Below, one piece after another: positions 7,791 through 15,054 of a stretch of DNA of 64,000 bases. The stretch is from contig CAXXEF010000001.1 of the NCBI GenBank assembly GCA_963677825.2, positions 1,364,001-1,428,000 of the forward strand, read 5' to 3'. The stretch is from Sporobacter sp963677825. GTDB lineage: Bacteria; Bacillota; Clostridia; Oscillospirales; Oscillospiraceae. The translations under genes and the position numbers were made by a program. Each line of letters begins with the position of its first letter. Positions within the stretch are counted from its first letter, which is position 1. The notes beneath the pieces were generated by a model. The model saw only the letters and a program-made list of their open reading frames with translations, did not search any database and was not told the origin of the DNA.

Positions 7791-9011
7791 TTACAGGCAC
7801 GCTTCTATTGTCTTCACACATATATCGTCACAAAGTACCTTCCCGACCTTGCCGTCGCTGATGATCGCCACAGCCGGGCACGACGTGACGCCGAGCCGTT
7901 TTGCCAAGCCGTCGGATTTATACGTGTCGATGATGTGGAAGTTGTAATCGGCGTACTTGGCTTCCAGATCCTTAAATATCTGGATAAGCTCGCGCTGATC
8001 GGCTTCAACGGCGTTATAGACGTAAGCCACGCCTTTACCGCTCATGATCTGCTGCTCAAAAATTTCGCTTTCAGCGATATATTTCTCGGCCATGACGCCG
8101 GCTGTCGCCGCGTCGCCGACGCAGGTGGCAACCTGCCGCAGGAATTTCTCGCGTACGTCGCCGGCAGCGAAAACGCCCGGTACGTCCGTTTGCATATTTT
8201 CGTCGGTCAGGATATAGCCCTTCGACGTCATGTTAACCTTGCCCTTGTAGATGTCCGTATTCGGTATGTATCCGATGAACAAAAAGCACGTCGCGCAGCT
8301 GATGGGCGTCTTCTCGCCTGTTTTGACGTTCTTGAGGATAACGCGTTCGAGCTCGTTTTCGCCTTCGTAGGCGTCGACGACGGTGTTCCAGTAAAACTCC
8401 ATCTTCGGGTTGGCGAGCGCCGCCGCCTTGGCAATCTCGTTGCAGTCCATCACGCCCTCGTCGTGCAACACGGAGACCATGACCTTGCTGGCAAACTTCG
8501 TCAGGAATATGCCTTCTTCGATCGCCGCGTCACCCGAGCCGACAACCAGCACTTCGAGATCGGTGTTGGCCGCCGCGTCGCACGTGGCGCAAAAGGCGAT
8601 ACCCTTGCCGATGAACTGCTCTTCGCTTTCAACACCGATGACACGGGGCTTGCTGCCATTGGCGATGATGACGGCTTTGGCTTCAAAACGATTGCGGAAC
8701 GTCTCGACAGCTTTAACCGTGCCGGACAAATCCACGTTTTTAACGTTTGTCAGCTTGAATTCGACACCGAATTTTTTGGCTTGCTTGTGGAACAGTTCCA
8801 TCAAGCCGATGCCTGAAACACCTTCCGGGAAACCGGGATAGTTTTCGATCTCGCTTGTATTCGTCGCGATACCGCCGACGAGCGACTGCTCAATCACCAG
8901 TGTTTTCAGTCGGGCGCGGCCGCAGTAGATACCGGCTGACAGCCCCGAAGCGCCGCCGCCGATGATCACGACGTCATATTGTTCAACTTTGAGTTCTCTT
9001 GCCATAATCAC
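7791..9011 (-). CDS. Thioredoxin reductase-like flavoprotein with extra C-terminal thioredoxin-like domain
   Basis: A 406-residue protein. Residues 10-315 form a TrxB-type pyridine nucleotide-disulfide oxidoreductase: GGGASGLSAG for FAD, the redox pair CATC (141-144), GSGDAAIEEG for NAD(P)H and FAAGDVREKF near the end. About 80 further residues (from AYVYNAVEAD) form a thioredoxin/glutaredoxin-like fold with TSCPAVAIIS, in which only one cysteine of the usual CxxC-type pair remains. The GTG at 9011 has AAAGG 5 bases before it; an ATG two codons on (9005) is also possible. In a sulfur operon its likely job is to pass electrons from NAD(P)H to persulfide or disulfide carriers such as the TusA-like protein or the rhodaneses. 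That role is inference. Confidence 0.88.
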   Translation of the reverse strand: MIMARELKVEQYDVVIIGGGASGLSAGIYCGRARLKTLVIEQSLVGGIATNTSEIENYPGFPEGVSGIGLMELFHKQAKKFGVEFKLTNVKNVDLSGTVKAVETFRNRFEAKAVIIANGSKPRVIGVESEEQFIGKGIAFCATCDAAANTDLEVLVVGSGDAAIEEGIFLTKFASKVMVSVLHDEGVMDCNEIAKAAALANPKMEFYWNTVVDAYEGENELERVILKNVKTGEKTPISCATCFLFIGYIPNTDIYKGKVNMTSKGYILTDENMQTDVPGVFAAGDVREKFLRQVATCVGDAATAGVMAEKYIAESEIFEQQIMSGKGVAYVYNAVEADQRELIQIFKDLEAKYADYNFHIIDTYKSDGLAKRLGVTSCPAVAIISDGKVGKVLCDDICVKTIEACL

Positions 9012-9027
9012 TAGAACCTTTCGTTTT

Positions 9028-9579
9028 TTATGTCATGAAGTACTTTACCAAAACCTTGCTGCCGACGATGGCGCCAAGCAGAAGGAATAAGGCAAAGACC
9101 CAACCGGAAACGGACAGTGACGCGATACCCGAGAACAGAGCGCCGATATTACACCCAAAGGCGATTCTCGCGCCGTAGCCCATCATAAGCCCGCCGAGTA
9201 CGGCGGCAATAACCTGCCGCCAGGATTTGATCTTCTTAATCTTGAAGCTCGAAGCCATCAGGGCTGCAAACAGCGCGCCGAGAATGATTCCGATGTTTCT
9301 CCAAGAGTCGGCATGGTTCAAGAATCCGCCGTTCAGTGTTGCCTGCGCGCCTGGAGAACTGAAGTAATACCAGTTGTCCACCGAGCCGCCAACGGCTTCA
9401 AACAGCCAGGCGCCCCAGTTGGTCAGGATGCCGGCGATACCCCAGGGATTTCCCGTTGTGGCAAATGTAACTATCTGAAGCAGTGATAGTAAGACAGCGC
9501 CTGTTATGTACGGCAGCGCATCTTTAAACCAAACCTTATAAAACTCATTTTTTTTGATTTTCTCCAAAAGAGCTTTCAT
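9028..9579 (-). CDS. YeeE/YedE (TsuA-type) sulfur transporter, half 2
   Basis: A 183-residue membrane protein of the Sulf_transp family (YeeE/YedE). Four to five hydrophobic segments are visible, with the family signature GYGARIAFGCNIGALFSG holding the conserved cysteine that relays thiosulfate in TsuA. Full-length TsuA is about 350 residues with two such halves; here the second half is a separate gene. It carries a PWG-rich insert and an aromatic loop (VDNWYYFSS) probably facing outside. GAGGG precedes the ATG. It is encoded between the TusA-like carrier and the TrxR-like gene. Transport of thiosulfate, or possibly selenium (YedE has been linked to both), is inferred from family. Confidence 0.87.
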   Translation of the reverse strand: MKALLEKIKKNEFYKVWFKDALPYITGAVLLSLLQIVTFATTGNPWGIAGILTNWGAWLFEAVGGSVDNWYYFSSPGAQATLNGGFLNHADSWRNIGIILGALFAALMASSFKIKKIKSWRQVIAAVLGGLMMGYGARIAFGCNIGALFSGIASLSVSGWVFALFLLLGAIVGSKVLVKYFMT

Positions 9580-9610
9580 ACCCGATCACCCTCTTTTGCA
9601 TATTTTGCAA

Positions 9611-9838
9611 TTAGCATTTTTCAATAACACATTCCCACTCGCCGTCATCGACTTCTTCAATCTCGACGTTGTGGCCTTGCTTTCTGGCCCACTCCGGCAC
9701 ATTTTTCATCGCGCAGCTGTGGTCGATCTGTACGATCAGGATATCAGCGACATCCAGCTTCTCAAGTGCTTTTTCTGCTTTAATCAGCGGAACCGGGCAC
9801 GCTTCTCCCATGCAATCTAAAACAACTTCCTTTGACAT
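9611..9838 (-). CDS. TusA/SirA-family sulfur carrier (TsuB/YeeD/YedF-like)
   Basis: A 75-residue protein with the family CPxP motif (CMGEACPVPLIKAEKAL), whose cysteine carries the persulfide, and a second conserved segment DHSCAMKNVPEWA. The ATG at 9838 is chosen because AGGAGG lies 8 bases upstream; the TTG two codons earlier is too close. It lies between the two YeeE-type half transporters. In E. coli, Bacillus and Spirochaeta the same pairing (TsuA-TsuB) takes up thiosulfate, the TusA-like protein acting on the cytoplasmic side. Confidence 0.9.
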   Translation of the reverse strand: MSKEVVLDCMGEACPVPLIKAEKALEKLDVADILIVQIDHSCAMKNVPEWARKQGHNVEIEEVDDGEWECVIEKC

Positions 9839-9873
9839 TTTCAAGTCCTCCTAAAAATATATTATTAATTAAT

Positions 9874-10560
9874 TTAGTGTTCTGCTTGCTCAGTTTTTTT
9901 GCGGGTTCCCCATTTATGGGCAATGATGTAGACGACGGCAATAATCAGCAGATTGACGATCAGCCCGCCGATCCAACCGAGATAGTCGGGCAAAAATATC
10001 TTCTTGGCTGACACGATGAAGTTGCGCTCCCACCAACCGTAGTGATACGCCGCGATCAGCGTGCCGACGATGAAGAAGAACAACGAAAGCACCTGCATCA
10101 AGAACCCTTCGCCAACACGCATCAGCGTGCCCGACGCACAGCCGCCCGAAATAACCATGCCGATGCCGAATAAAAACGCTCCGACGCATGTAGCAAGGCT
10201 GATCGGTGCCACATAACCCTGACCTGGGATCGGCAGCCCATTAACAAAGTAGCCGTACTTAATCGCGGTAAACGCAATGGTCGTGATCGCGAAGGCGACG
10301 AGAACGGCTTTCGTTAGAGACGTGCTCCCTGTCAGATACGGATCACGCATCGCCGCCGTAAAACAAAACCGCGCACGCTGAAGGACAAAACCAAATGCGA
10401 GTCCGGTCACAAGATACAGCACTAGGCTGTCTTTAACCGTTGCCAGCCAAAAGCAACCCGCGACGATTACCAATAAAAGAATAATCGCGATGGGTATCTG
10501 GTTTTTCTTCTTTTTGCGACTTGTTGTCCGTGACGATCTTCTGATAGACTCTTCAGCCAC
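9874..10560 (-). CDS. YeeE/YedE (TsuA-type) sulfur transporter, half 1
   Basis: A 228-residue membrane protein. A basic N-terminus (SRTTSRKKKKN) is followed by about six hydrophobic segments, and the signature GIGMVISGGCASGTLMR holds the conserved cysteine of the YeeE/YedE family. An FVLQRARFCFTAA segment, also typical of the family, is near residue 60. The start is GTG with GGGGTGG 6 bases upstream. It is the first gene of the leftward sulfur operon, and with the gene at 9028-9579 it would make up one complete two-half TsuA-like channel. Confidence 0.87.
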   Translation of the reverse strand: MAEESIRRSSRTTSRKKKKNQIPIAIILLLVIVAGCFWLATVKDSLVLYLVTGLAFGFVLQRARFCFTAAMRDPYLTGSTSLTKAVLVAFAITTIAFTAIKYGYFVNGLPIPGQGYVAPISLATCVGAFLFGIGMVISGGCASGTLMRVGEGFLMQVLSLFFFIVGTLIAAYHYGWWERNFIVSAKKIFLPDYLGWIGGLIVNLLIIAVVYIIAHKWGTRKKTEQAEH

Positions 10561-10647
10561 TGATAACCACCCCTTATCGTTAATAAATTAACCATATAAT
10601 TTTAGCTTTCGTCTTTGTTTGATGATATATTAACACAGATGCGCGCT

Positions 10648-10653
10648 ATTATA
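10648..10653 (-). promoter_or_regulatory. -10 box of the sulfur operon
   Basis: TATAAT on the reverse strand, about 88 bases upstream of the GTG at 10560. The region 17 bases further upstream has no good -35, as is usual for promoters needing a LysR activator. The palindrome at 10675-10691 sits just upstream, centred near -42. Confidence 0.5.
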
Positions 10654-10674
10654 TTATCGTTTCTCCTTATTCTG

Positions 10675-10691
10675 CATAAGCTTTACTTATG
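10675..10691. promoter_or_regulatory. LysR-type operator, T-N11-A palindrome
   Basis: Perfect inverted repeat CATAAG-CTTTA-CTTATG containing the T-N11-A core (T10677 to A10689). It lies between the divergent sulfur operon and the LysR gene and overlaps the -35 of the LysR promoter, the usual arrangement for autorepression and activation of the divergent operon. Confidence 0.7.
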
Positions 10692-10709
10692 GTGTTATTA
10701 TGGTAAAAT
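10682..10709 (+). promoter_or_regulatory. Promoter of the LysR gene
   Basis: TTTACT (10682-10687), 16-base spacer, TAAAAT (10704-10709). The -35 is inside the palindromic operator. Confidence 0.45.
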
Positions 10710-10740
10710 TAAGATATAGCTTATCGGGAGGAGGCGCGGC

Positions 10741-11640
10741 ATGAACATTGACTCATTGAGATATTTTCAATTGATGGCCAAAGAAGGCAGTATCAGCAGC
10801 ATCGCCAAGCAGGTGCACTTATCCCAGTCTGCGCTGAGCCAGCAAATTCAAAAGCTTGAAATCGATTTATCCAGAAAGCTGATGATTCGCAGCAATAAGG
10901 GGATCACCCTGACAGACTCCGGTAAAATCGTTTTAAAGTTTACCGACAATATCCTGCGTATGTACGACGAGATGCTCAGCGAGATCAATCAGTCGCAGGA
11001 TAATAATCTGATCATTAAGATCGAAGCCTGCGTCTGGATCGCCGGTTACGCTTTGCCCTGCACACTGATTAATGCCAATAAAAAATACCCGAACCACAAT
11101 TACGAGCTTTCAGGTAACGGGTCGGATGAAATTTTGCAAAATATTAGCAACGATATCTGCGACATCGGATTTTACTGCAGTGAAAATACGACCTTATCCC
11201 ATAAGGATCTGGTTGTCTCCACAGCAGGTGAAAGCAACGTCGTCCTTTGCGCAAAAAATACTGCTGCATTCCCGGACGAAATGACAGTAGAGGAGCTGGT
11301 TAGCGCGCAGCTGATCATGTGTTCGGAAAACAACAGCATTACGCAGGCGCTGCTGTCCAATCTCAAACGCCACGGGTATAAAAAAGACAGCCTCAATTGC
11401 AGCATGCGCGTGCGTGAAATCGAGAGCGCCAAAAAGCTGGTCACAAACGGATACGGCATCTCCTTCTTGCCGTACATTGCCATCAAAGAGGAACTTTACA
11501 ACAAGCATTACAAAATCATCAAAGTCCCCGATTTTGACATAAAGGTCAACATCCTGCTTGTCCGCAAGCCGGACGCGCCGAGCTATGTTCAGGATTTTGT
11601 CTACTGGTTCAACCGATACGGCAGGGACAGCTTCTGCTAA
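10741..11640 (+). CDS. LysR-family transcriptional regulator
   Basis: A 299-residue LysR regulator. The winged helix-turn-helix occupies about residues 1-60 (NIDSLRYFQLMAKEGSIS, then QVHLSQSALSQQIQKLE), and the effector-binding domain covers the rest. GGAGG precedes the ATG. It is divergent from the YeeE/TusA/rhodanese operon and shares its promoter region, with a T-N11-A site in it. It faces the second TusA/DASS operon tail to tail. The likely role is control of the sulfur operon in response to a small sulfur- or anion-type ligand; CysB/CysL-type regulators are functional parallels, but the ligand is unknown. Confidence 0.9.
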   Translation: MNIDSLRYFQLMAKEGSISSIAKQVHLSQSALSQQIQKLEIDLSRKLMIRSNKGITLTDSGKIVLKFTDNILRMYDEMLSEINQSQDNNLIIKIEACVWIAGYALPCTLINANKKYPNHNYELSGNGSDEILQNISNDICDIGFYCSENTTLSHKDLVVSTAGESNVVLCAKNTAAFPDEMTVEELVSAQLIMCSENNSITQALLSNLKRHGYKKDSLNCSMRVREIESAKKLVTNGYGISFLPYIAIKEELYNKHYKIIKVPDFDIKVNILLVRKPDAPSYVQDFVYWFNRYGRDSFC

Positions 11641-11664
11641 ACGTCTGCCGGTATGTCTGCTCTA

Positions 11665-11889
11665 TCAGCGCTTGACGATGATCACTTCCCACACACCGTT
11701 GATCACTTCATCGATATTCATGAGCATGCCCTTTTTTGTGTAGACCTCCCTAATATTTTCGATCGTGCAGCTGTGGTCTGTTACGAGCATCAGCTCGTCG
11801 CCCAGCTGCATTTTTTTCAGCTCTTGTTCAATTTTAAGGATCGGGATCGGGCAAATTTCTCCAAAGCAGTCCATTTTTTTGACAATCAT
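11665..11889 (-). CDS. Second TusA/SirA-family sulfur carrier
   Basis: A 74-residue protein with the CPxP motif (CFGEICPIPILKIEQEL) and the DHSCTIENIRE segment, clearly paralogous to the carrier at 9611-9838. The ATG at 11889 has GGAGGAG 6 bases before it; the longer reading to 11931 overlaps the upstream gene and has no ribosome site. It follows the DASS-type transporter by about 22 bp. Pairing a TusA-like carrier with a transporter twice in 2 kb suggests two uptake routes feeding one sulfur relay. Confidence 0.88.
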   Translation of the reverse strand: MIVKKMDCFGEICPIPILKIEQELKKMQLGDELMLVTDHSCTIENIREVYTKKGMLMNIDEVINGVWEVIIVKR

Positions 11890-11911
11890 TTCAGTCTCCT
11901 CCGACTTCAGT

Positions 11912-13291
11912 CTATAACTGAATAAATGCAAAACCTGCTAGAATGGCAAACACCAAAACGCACGCCGCCAGACCCTTTCGGAACATGAAGCGGATATCCA
12001 ACCCGTATCCAACCGGGATCGCCCGTATCGACGTCGGTAAAACAAACGCACAGTTACACGCGGCGGCCGCCAGGTAAACATATGGCAGCGGGTCGGCTTG
12101 TTTCGCCCCGGCAACGCTGAAAACGATCGGCACTAAAATCGCCGTAGCCGCTGTGTTGCTTGAGACGTTTGACAGCAGTATACCGATCGCCACGATCAGC
12201 AGGGCGATCGAGAACATGCCCAAACTGCTTTGCGCCGTTAAAAGCTCCGCGATCGCGCCCGTCGCGCCGGATAAAACGAGCATCTTGCCGATCGCCATGC
12301 CGCCGGAGAACAAGAGGATCAGTCCCCAGTTGATGTTCTTTGCCGCGTGCTCCCACGTCATCAGTTTCTCGCCGGTGTCCCCTTTGATGAAAAACGCCAG
12401 AAATCCAGCCAGTAGAAAGGCATAATACGGGGCAAAGCCCGGCAATACGGACTGATACAGCGGTCTTAAAAAAGCCAGCAACGCCGCAGCGCAAAAGAGC
12501 GCCAGCGCCAATGCCTGCGCTTTTGTCATTGTGCCGATTTTTTTGATTTCCTCTTTAAAATACTCTCGACTGCCGGGGATCGTTTTCTGTCCGGTCTTGA
12601 TCAGGAGTAAATACGCGCAGACACCTGCGGCTAAAACAAGCAGGTACGGCAGCATCTGCCGCGTCCACGTTAGATACAGGTATTCCTGCCCCGTGTACGC
12701 TTCGATATGCTCGATCGCCGCGAAATTCATCGCGCCGCCCAACGGCGTACCGAAACCGCCAAGCCCTGCTCCCCAGACGATTGCCAGCAAAATCATATAC
12801 AGTGTCTGCTTCTGCGCGGCGCCGGGATTGTTCTGTGTGCTGAAGCCAATCATCGCAGCGGCTATCGGGCAAAGTGCCGCAGCGACGACGGCGTTGGGTA
12901 AAAAAGCGCTCAGGATCGTCGATACAGCGAACCAGACGACAATATGAACCCATACGCGTGTCCCTACCGATTTGAGCAGCCCAAGCGCGATCCGTTTTGA
13001 CAGGCCCGTCCTAATCCAGACAAGCACAAGGATATTCGCGCCCAGCAGCAAAACATCGATGGGGCTGAAATACTGCGCGAGCACCGTTTCAATCGGGATC
13101 ACATTGAAAAAAGCATTGACGATGATCGGCAGCAGCGCCGTGACGGCGATGTGCACCGGCTGTGTAACCCACCAGTAAATCATCACGGCCAGGGTCGAGA
13201 CAGCCACCCGACCTGCGTCGGAAAACACGTGCTGCGGCAGCGCAAAATAGCCAACCGCGAACAACACCGCGCCATTACATAATGCGCTGAT
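11912..13291 (-). CDS. DASS/SLC13-type divalent anion transporter
   Basis: About 459 residues with eleven or so membrane segments. Two repeat-like motifs are visible: FLPNAVVAAALCPI plus the cytoplasmic GTPLGGAMN loop in the first half, and SNVSSNTAATAILVPI plus LPTSIRAIPVGYG in the second. These are the SNT-like and hairpin signatures of Na+-coupled dicarboxylate/sulfate symporters. The only standard starts (GTG 13267, TTG 13264) have no ribosome site. An in-frame ATC at 13291 has AGGA 7 bases upstream and follows an in-frame stop, so either ATC is used or the 5' end is damaged. Given the TusA-like gene downstream, sulfate or another sulfur oxyanion is a plausible substrate; a dicarboxylate is equally possible. 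Confidence 0.8.
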   Translation of the reverse strand: MSALCNGAVLFAVGYFALPQHVFSDAGRVAVSTLAVMIYWWVTQPVHIAVTALLPIIVNAFFNVIPIETVLAQYFSPIDVLLLGANILVLVWIRTGLSKRIALGLLKSVGTRVWVHIVVWFAVSTILSAFLPNAVVAAALCPIAAAMIGFSTQNNPGAAQKQTLYMILLAIVWGAGLGGFGTPLGGAMNFAAIEHIEAYTGQEYLYLTWTRQMLPYLLVLAAGVCAYLLLIKTGQKTIPGSREYFKEEIKKIGTMTKAQALALALFCAAALLAFLRPLYQSVLPGFAPYYAFLLAGFLAFFIKGDTGEKLMTWEHAAKNINWGLILLFSGGMAIGKMLVLSGATGAIAELLTAQSSLGMFSIALLIVAIGILLSNVSSNTAATAILVPIVFSVAGAKQADPLPYVYLAAAACNCAFVLPTSIRAIPVGYGLDIRFMFRKGLAACVLVFAILAGFAFIQL

Positions 13292-13324
13292 TTAGGTATC
13301 CTGTGCATATCGTTACCAACCCAA

Positions 13325-14335
13325 TTACGATTCATTTCCTGCCGGCCGTGACGCCTTCCGGGTGTACCAGTCTATCGTCTCGCGCATACCGCGCTCCAAC
13401 GAGATTTCCGGTCGCCAGCCCAGTGCCCTGCTGATTTTACCGCTATCAATCGCGTACCGCTTGTCGTGCCCCGGCCGGTCGCCGACGAAGGAGATCAGAT
13501 CCTCTGAGCTGCCCGTCAGGCGGACAATGTGCCTAACAATGTCGAGGTTCTCCCGCTCGCTGTCGCCGCCGATGTTGTAGACTTCCCCGGCAGTGCCGCG
13601 ATACAGCACCGCCTCAATCGCGGCGCAATGATCGCGGACATGAATCCAGTTTCTCCGTTGACGGCCGTTACCGTACACGGGGATCTTCTCTTCGCGGACG
13701 CACCGCGTAATCGTCATCGGAATAAGCTTCTCCGGGTGCTGCCTCGGCCCATAATTGTTGCAGCACCGCGTGATGATCGCCGGCAAGCCATACGTGTGGT
13801 AGTACGCCCCGACCAGCATGTCCGCGCCGGCTTTTGTCGCCGCGTACGGATTATTTGGGTGCAGGGGGCTGTCTTCTGCGGCTAGTCCGGCGCTGATTTC
13901 GCCGTAGACCTCGTCTGTTGAAATCTGTATGAACTTAACGCCGTCTCGAAAGCGCCGATCGCGATTATCTTCTGGGCTCAGCTTCCAACTGCGAAGCGCC
14001 GCCTCCAGCAGAATCTGCGTACCCATCACATTCGTTGACACGAACTCTCCCGGATCGTCGATGCTGCGGTCGACATGCGACTGTGCGGCAAAATTGATGA
14101 CGGCATCGATGGTATATTCTCCAAACAACAGGCTGACGGCTTTTTTATCGCGAATGTCCAGCTTGAAAAAGCAATAATCGGGGCTTTGCGCCACGTCTGA
14201 TAGATTTTCTTCGTCGGCGGCGTAGGTCAGCGCGTCGGCATTGAGGATTTGGTAGCCGTGGCGCTTCTCCAGCATAAAGCTGATAAACTGGCTGCCGATG
14301 AATCCGGCGCCGCCCGTGACTAAAATGGTCTTGAT
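13325..14335 (-). CDS. rfbB: dTDP-glucose 4,6-dehydratase
   Basis: Short-chain dehydrogenase/epimerase fold of about 337 residues from the KTILVTGGAGFIGS start. It has FAAQSHVDRSI, ISTDEVYGE (the TDEVYG hallmark of RfbB), a YAATKAGAD Tyr-x3-Lys catalytic pair and NNYGPRQHPEKLIP. It converts dTDP-glucose to dTDP-4-keto-6-deoxyglucose, the precursor of rhamnose and of Fuc4N/Qui4N sugars. No ATG/GTG/TTG lies in frame near the expected start. GTG at 14338-14340, 5 bases after GGAGG, is one base out of frame (GTG-AA-ATC-AAG). Either ATC at 14335 is the start, or one A is missing and the true start reads MKIKTILV. It stands alone; partner rmlA/C/D genes are not in the window. Confidence 0.85.
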   Translation of the reverse strand: MKTILVTGGAGFIGSQFISFMLEKRHGYQILNADALTYAADEENLSDVAQSPDYCFFKLDIRDKKAVSLLFGEYTIDAVINFAAQSHVDRSIDDPGEFVSTNVMGTQILLEAALRSWKLSPEDNRDRRFRDGVKFIQISTDEVYGEISAGLAAEDSPLHPNNPYAATKAGADMLVGAYYHTYGLPAIITRCCNNYGPRQHPEKLIPMTITRCVREEKIPVYGNGRQRRNWIHVRDHCAAIEAVLYRGTAGEVYNIGGDSERENLDIVRHIVRLTGSSEDLISFVGDRPGHDKRYAIDSGKISRALGWRPEISLERGMRETIDWYTRKASRPAGNES

Positions 14336-14527
14336 TTCACTCGCCCCTCCCCCAATTTTCGTTGAGCGTCCGCGCCGCCACGCGTTCGGACACGGTTTGT
14401 CAGGGACAGTATAACATACTCCGTCGAATATACATACTGGCGGATGCAACGCCGCCGCGCAAGACCGCCAGCACACGTTACTGCTTGAGCGGACAGCACG
14501 GCACGTCGCTTCAATCCGCGTCGAAAA

Positions 14528-14564
14528 AACCCCGAAACTGCGGCATGCCGGCGGTTTCGGGGTT
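14528..14564 (-). terminator. Rho-independent terminator
   Basis: AACCCCGAAAC pairs with GTTTCGGGGTT, with an inner GCCGGCATGCCG hairpin, followed on the reverse strand by TTTTTT. It ends the zinc-ribbon gene at 14616-15023. Confidence 0.8.
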
Positions 14565-14615
14565 GATTGTCTATTTTGGGGAAAAAGGCCTACGCTGCGC
14601 GCTCTTTGTGCCGCG

Positions 14616-15023
14616 TTAAGTGTCGAGAATAATGCTTTCAGTCAGGCCGAAAACCGGGTCAAGCGGCGGACGACGCAATAGCAGCACAGCCGTGACAATC
14701 AGCGCAACCGCCAATACAATGACGCCGACCAGCATCAGCGGCTTTTTATTCGCCTTTCTACGCGCAGAATTCATCGGCGCCGTACCCTGTATATATGGTG
14801 CCGCATTCGGCGCACCGGCATAGCCGTACTGCGGCGGTGCGGCGTACGGTGCACCCGGATTGCCCGGCGGCGGCGCGCCAGGTGGCACGCTCACAGAGCC
14901 GTATTGCGACGGCGCAGCATTCGGTATGCCTGGATTCGCCTGCTGCACCGGGTTTTCCGCACCGCAATTACTGCAGAAGCGACGTCCGTTTTCCAGTTGT
15001 TTTCCGCATTGTTTGCAAAACAT
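14616..15023 (-). CDS. Small zinc-ribbon membrane protein
   Basis: A 135-residue protein starting at ATG 15023 (GGGAGG 6 bases upstream). It has an N-terminal zinc ribbon (CKQCGKQ...FCSNCGAE) and a long Pro/Gly/Ala/Tyr-rich low-complexity linker with PPQYG-type repeats. One membrane helix follows (about 100-120), preceded by RRKANKK, then a short outer tail. The layout, cytoplasmic zinc ribbon plus disordered linker plus single helix, matches the much larger neighbour upstream (15055-17997), from which it is separated by about 30 bp. Function unknown; it probably works with that protein. Confidence 0.75.
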   Translation of the reverse strand: MFCKQCGKQLENGRRFCSNCGAENPVQQANPGIPNAAPSQYGSVSVPPGAPPPGNPGAPYAAPPQYGYAGAPNAAPYIQGTAPMNSARRKANKKPLMLVGVIVLAVALIVTAVLLLRRPPLDPVFGLTESIILDT

Positions 15024-15054
15024 GAAAAACCTCCCTATAATCCCGTTCTGGACA

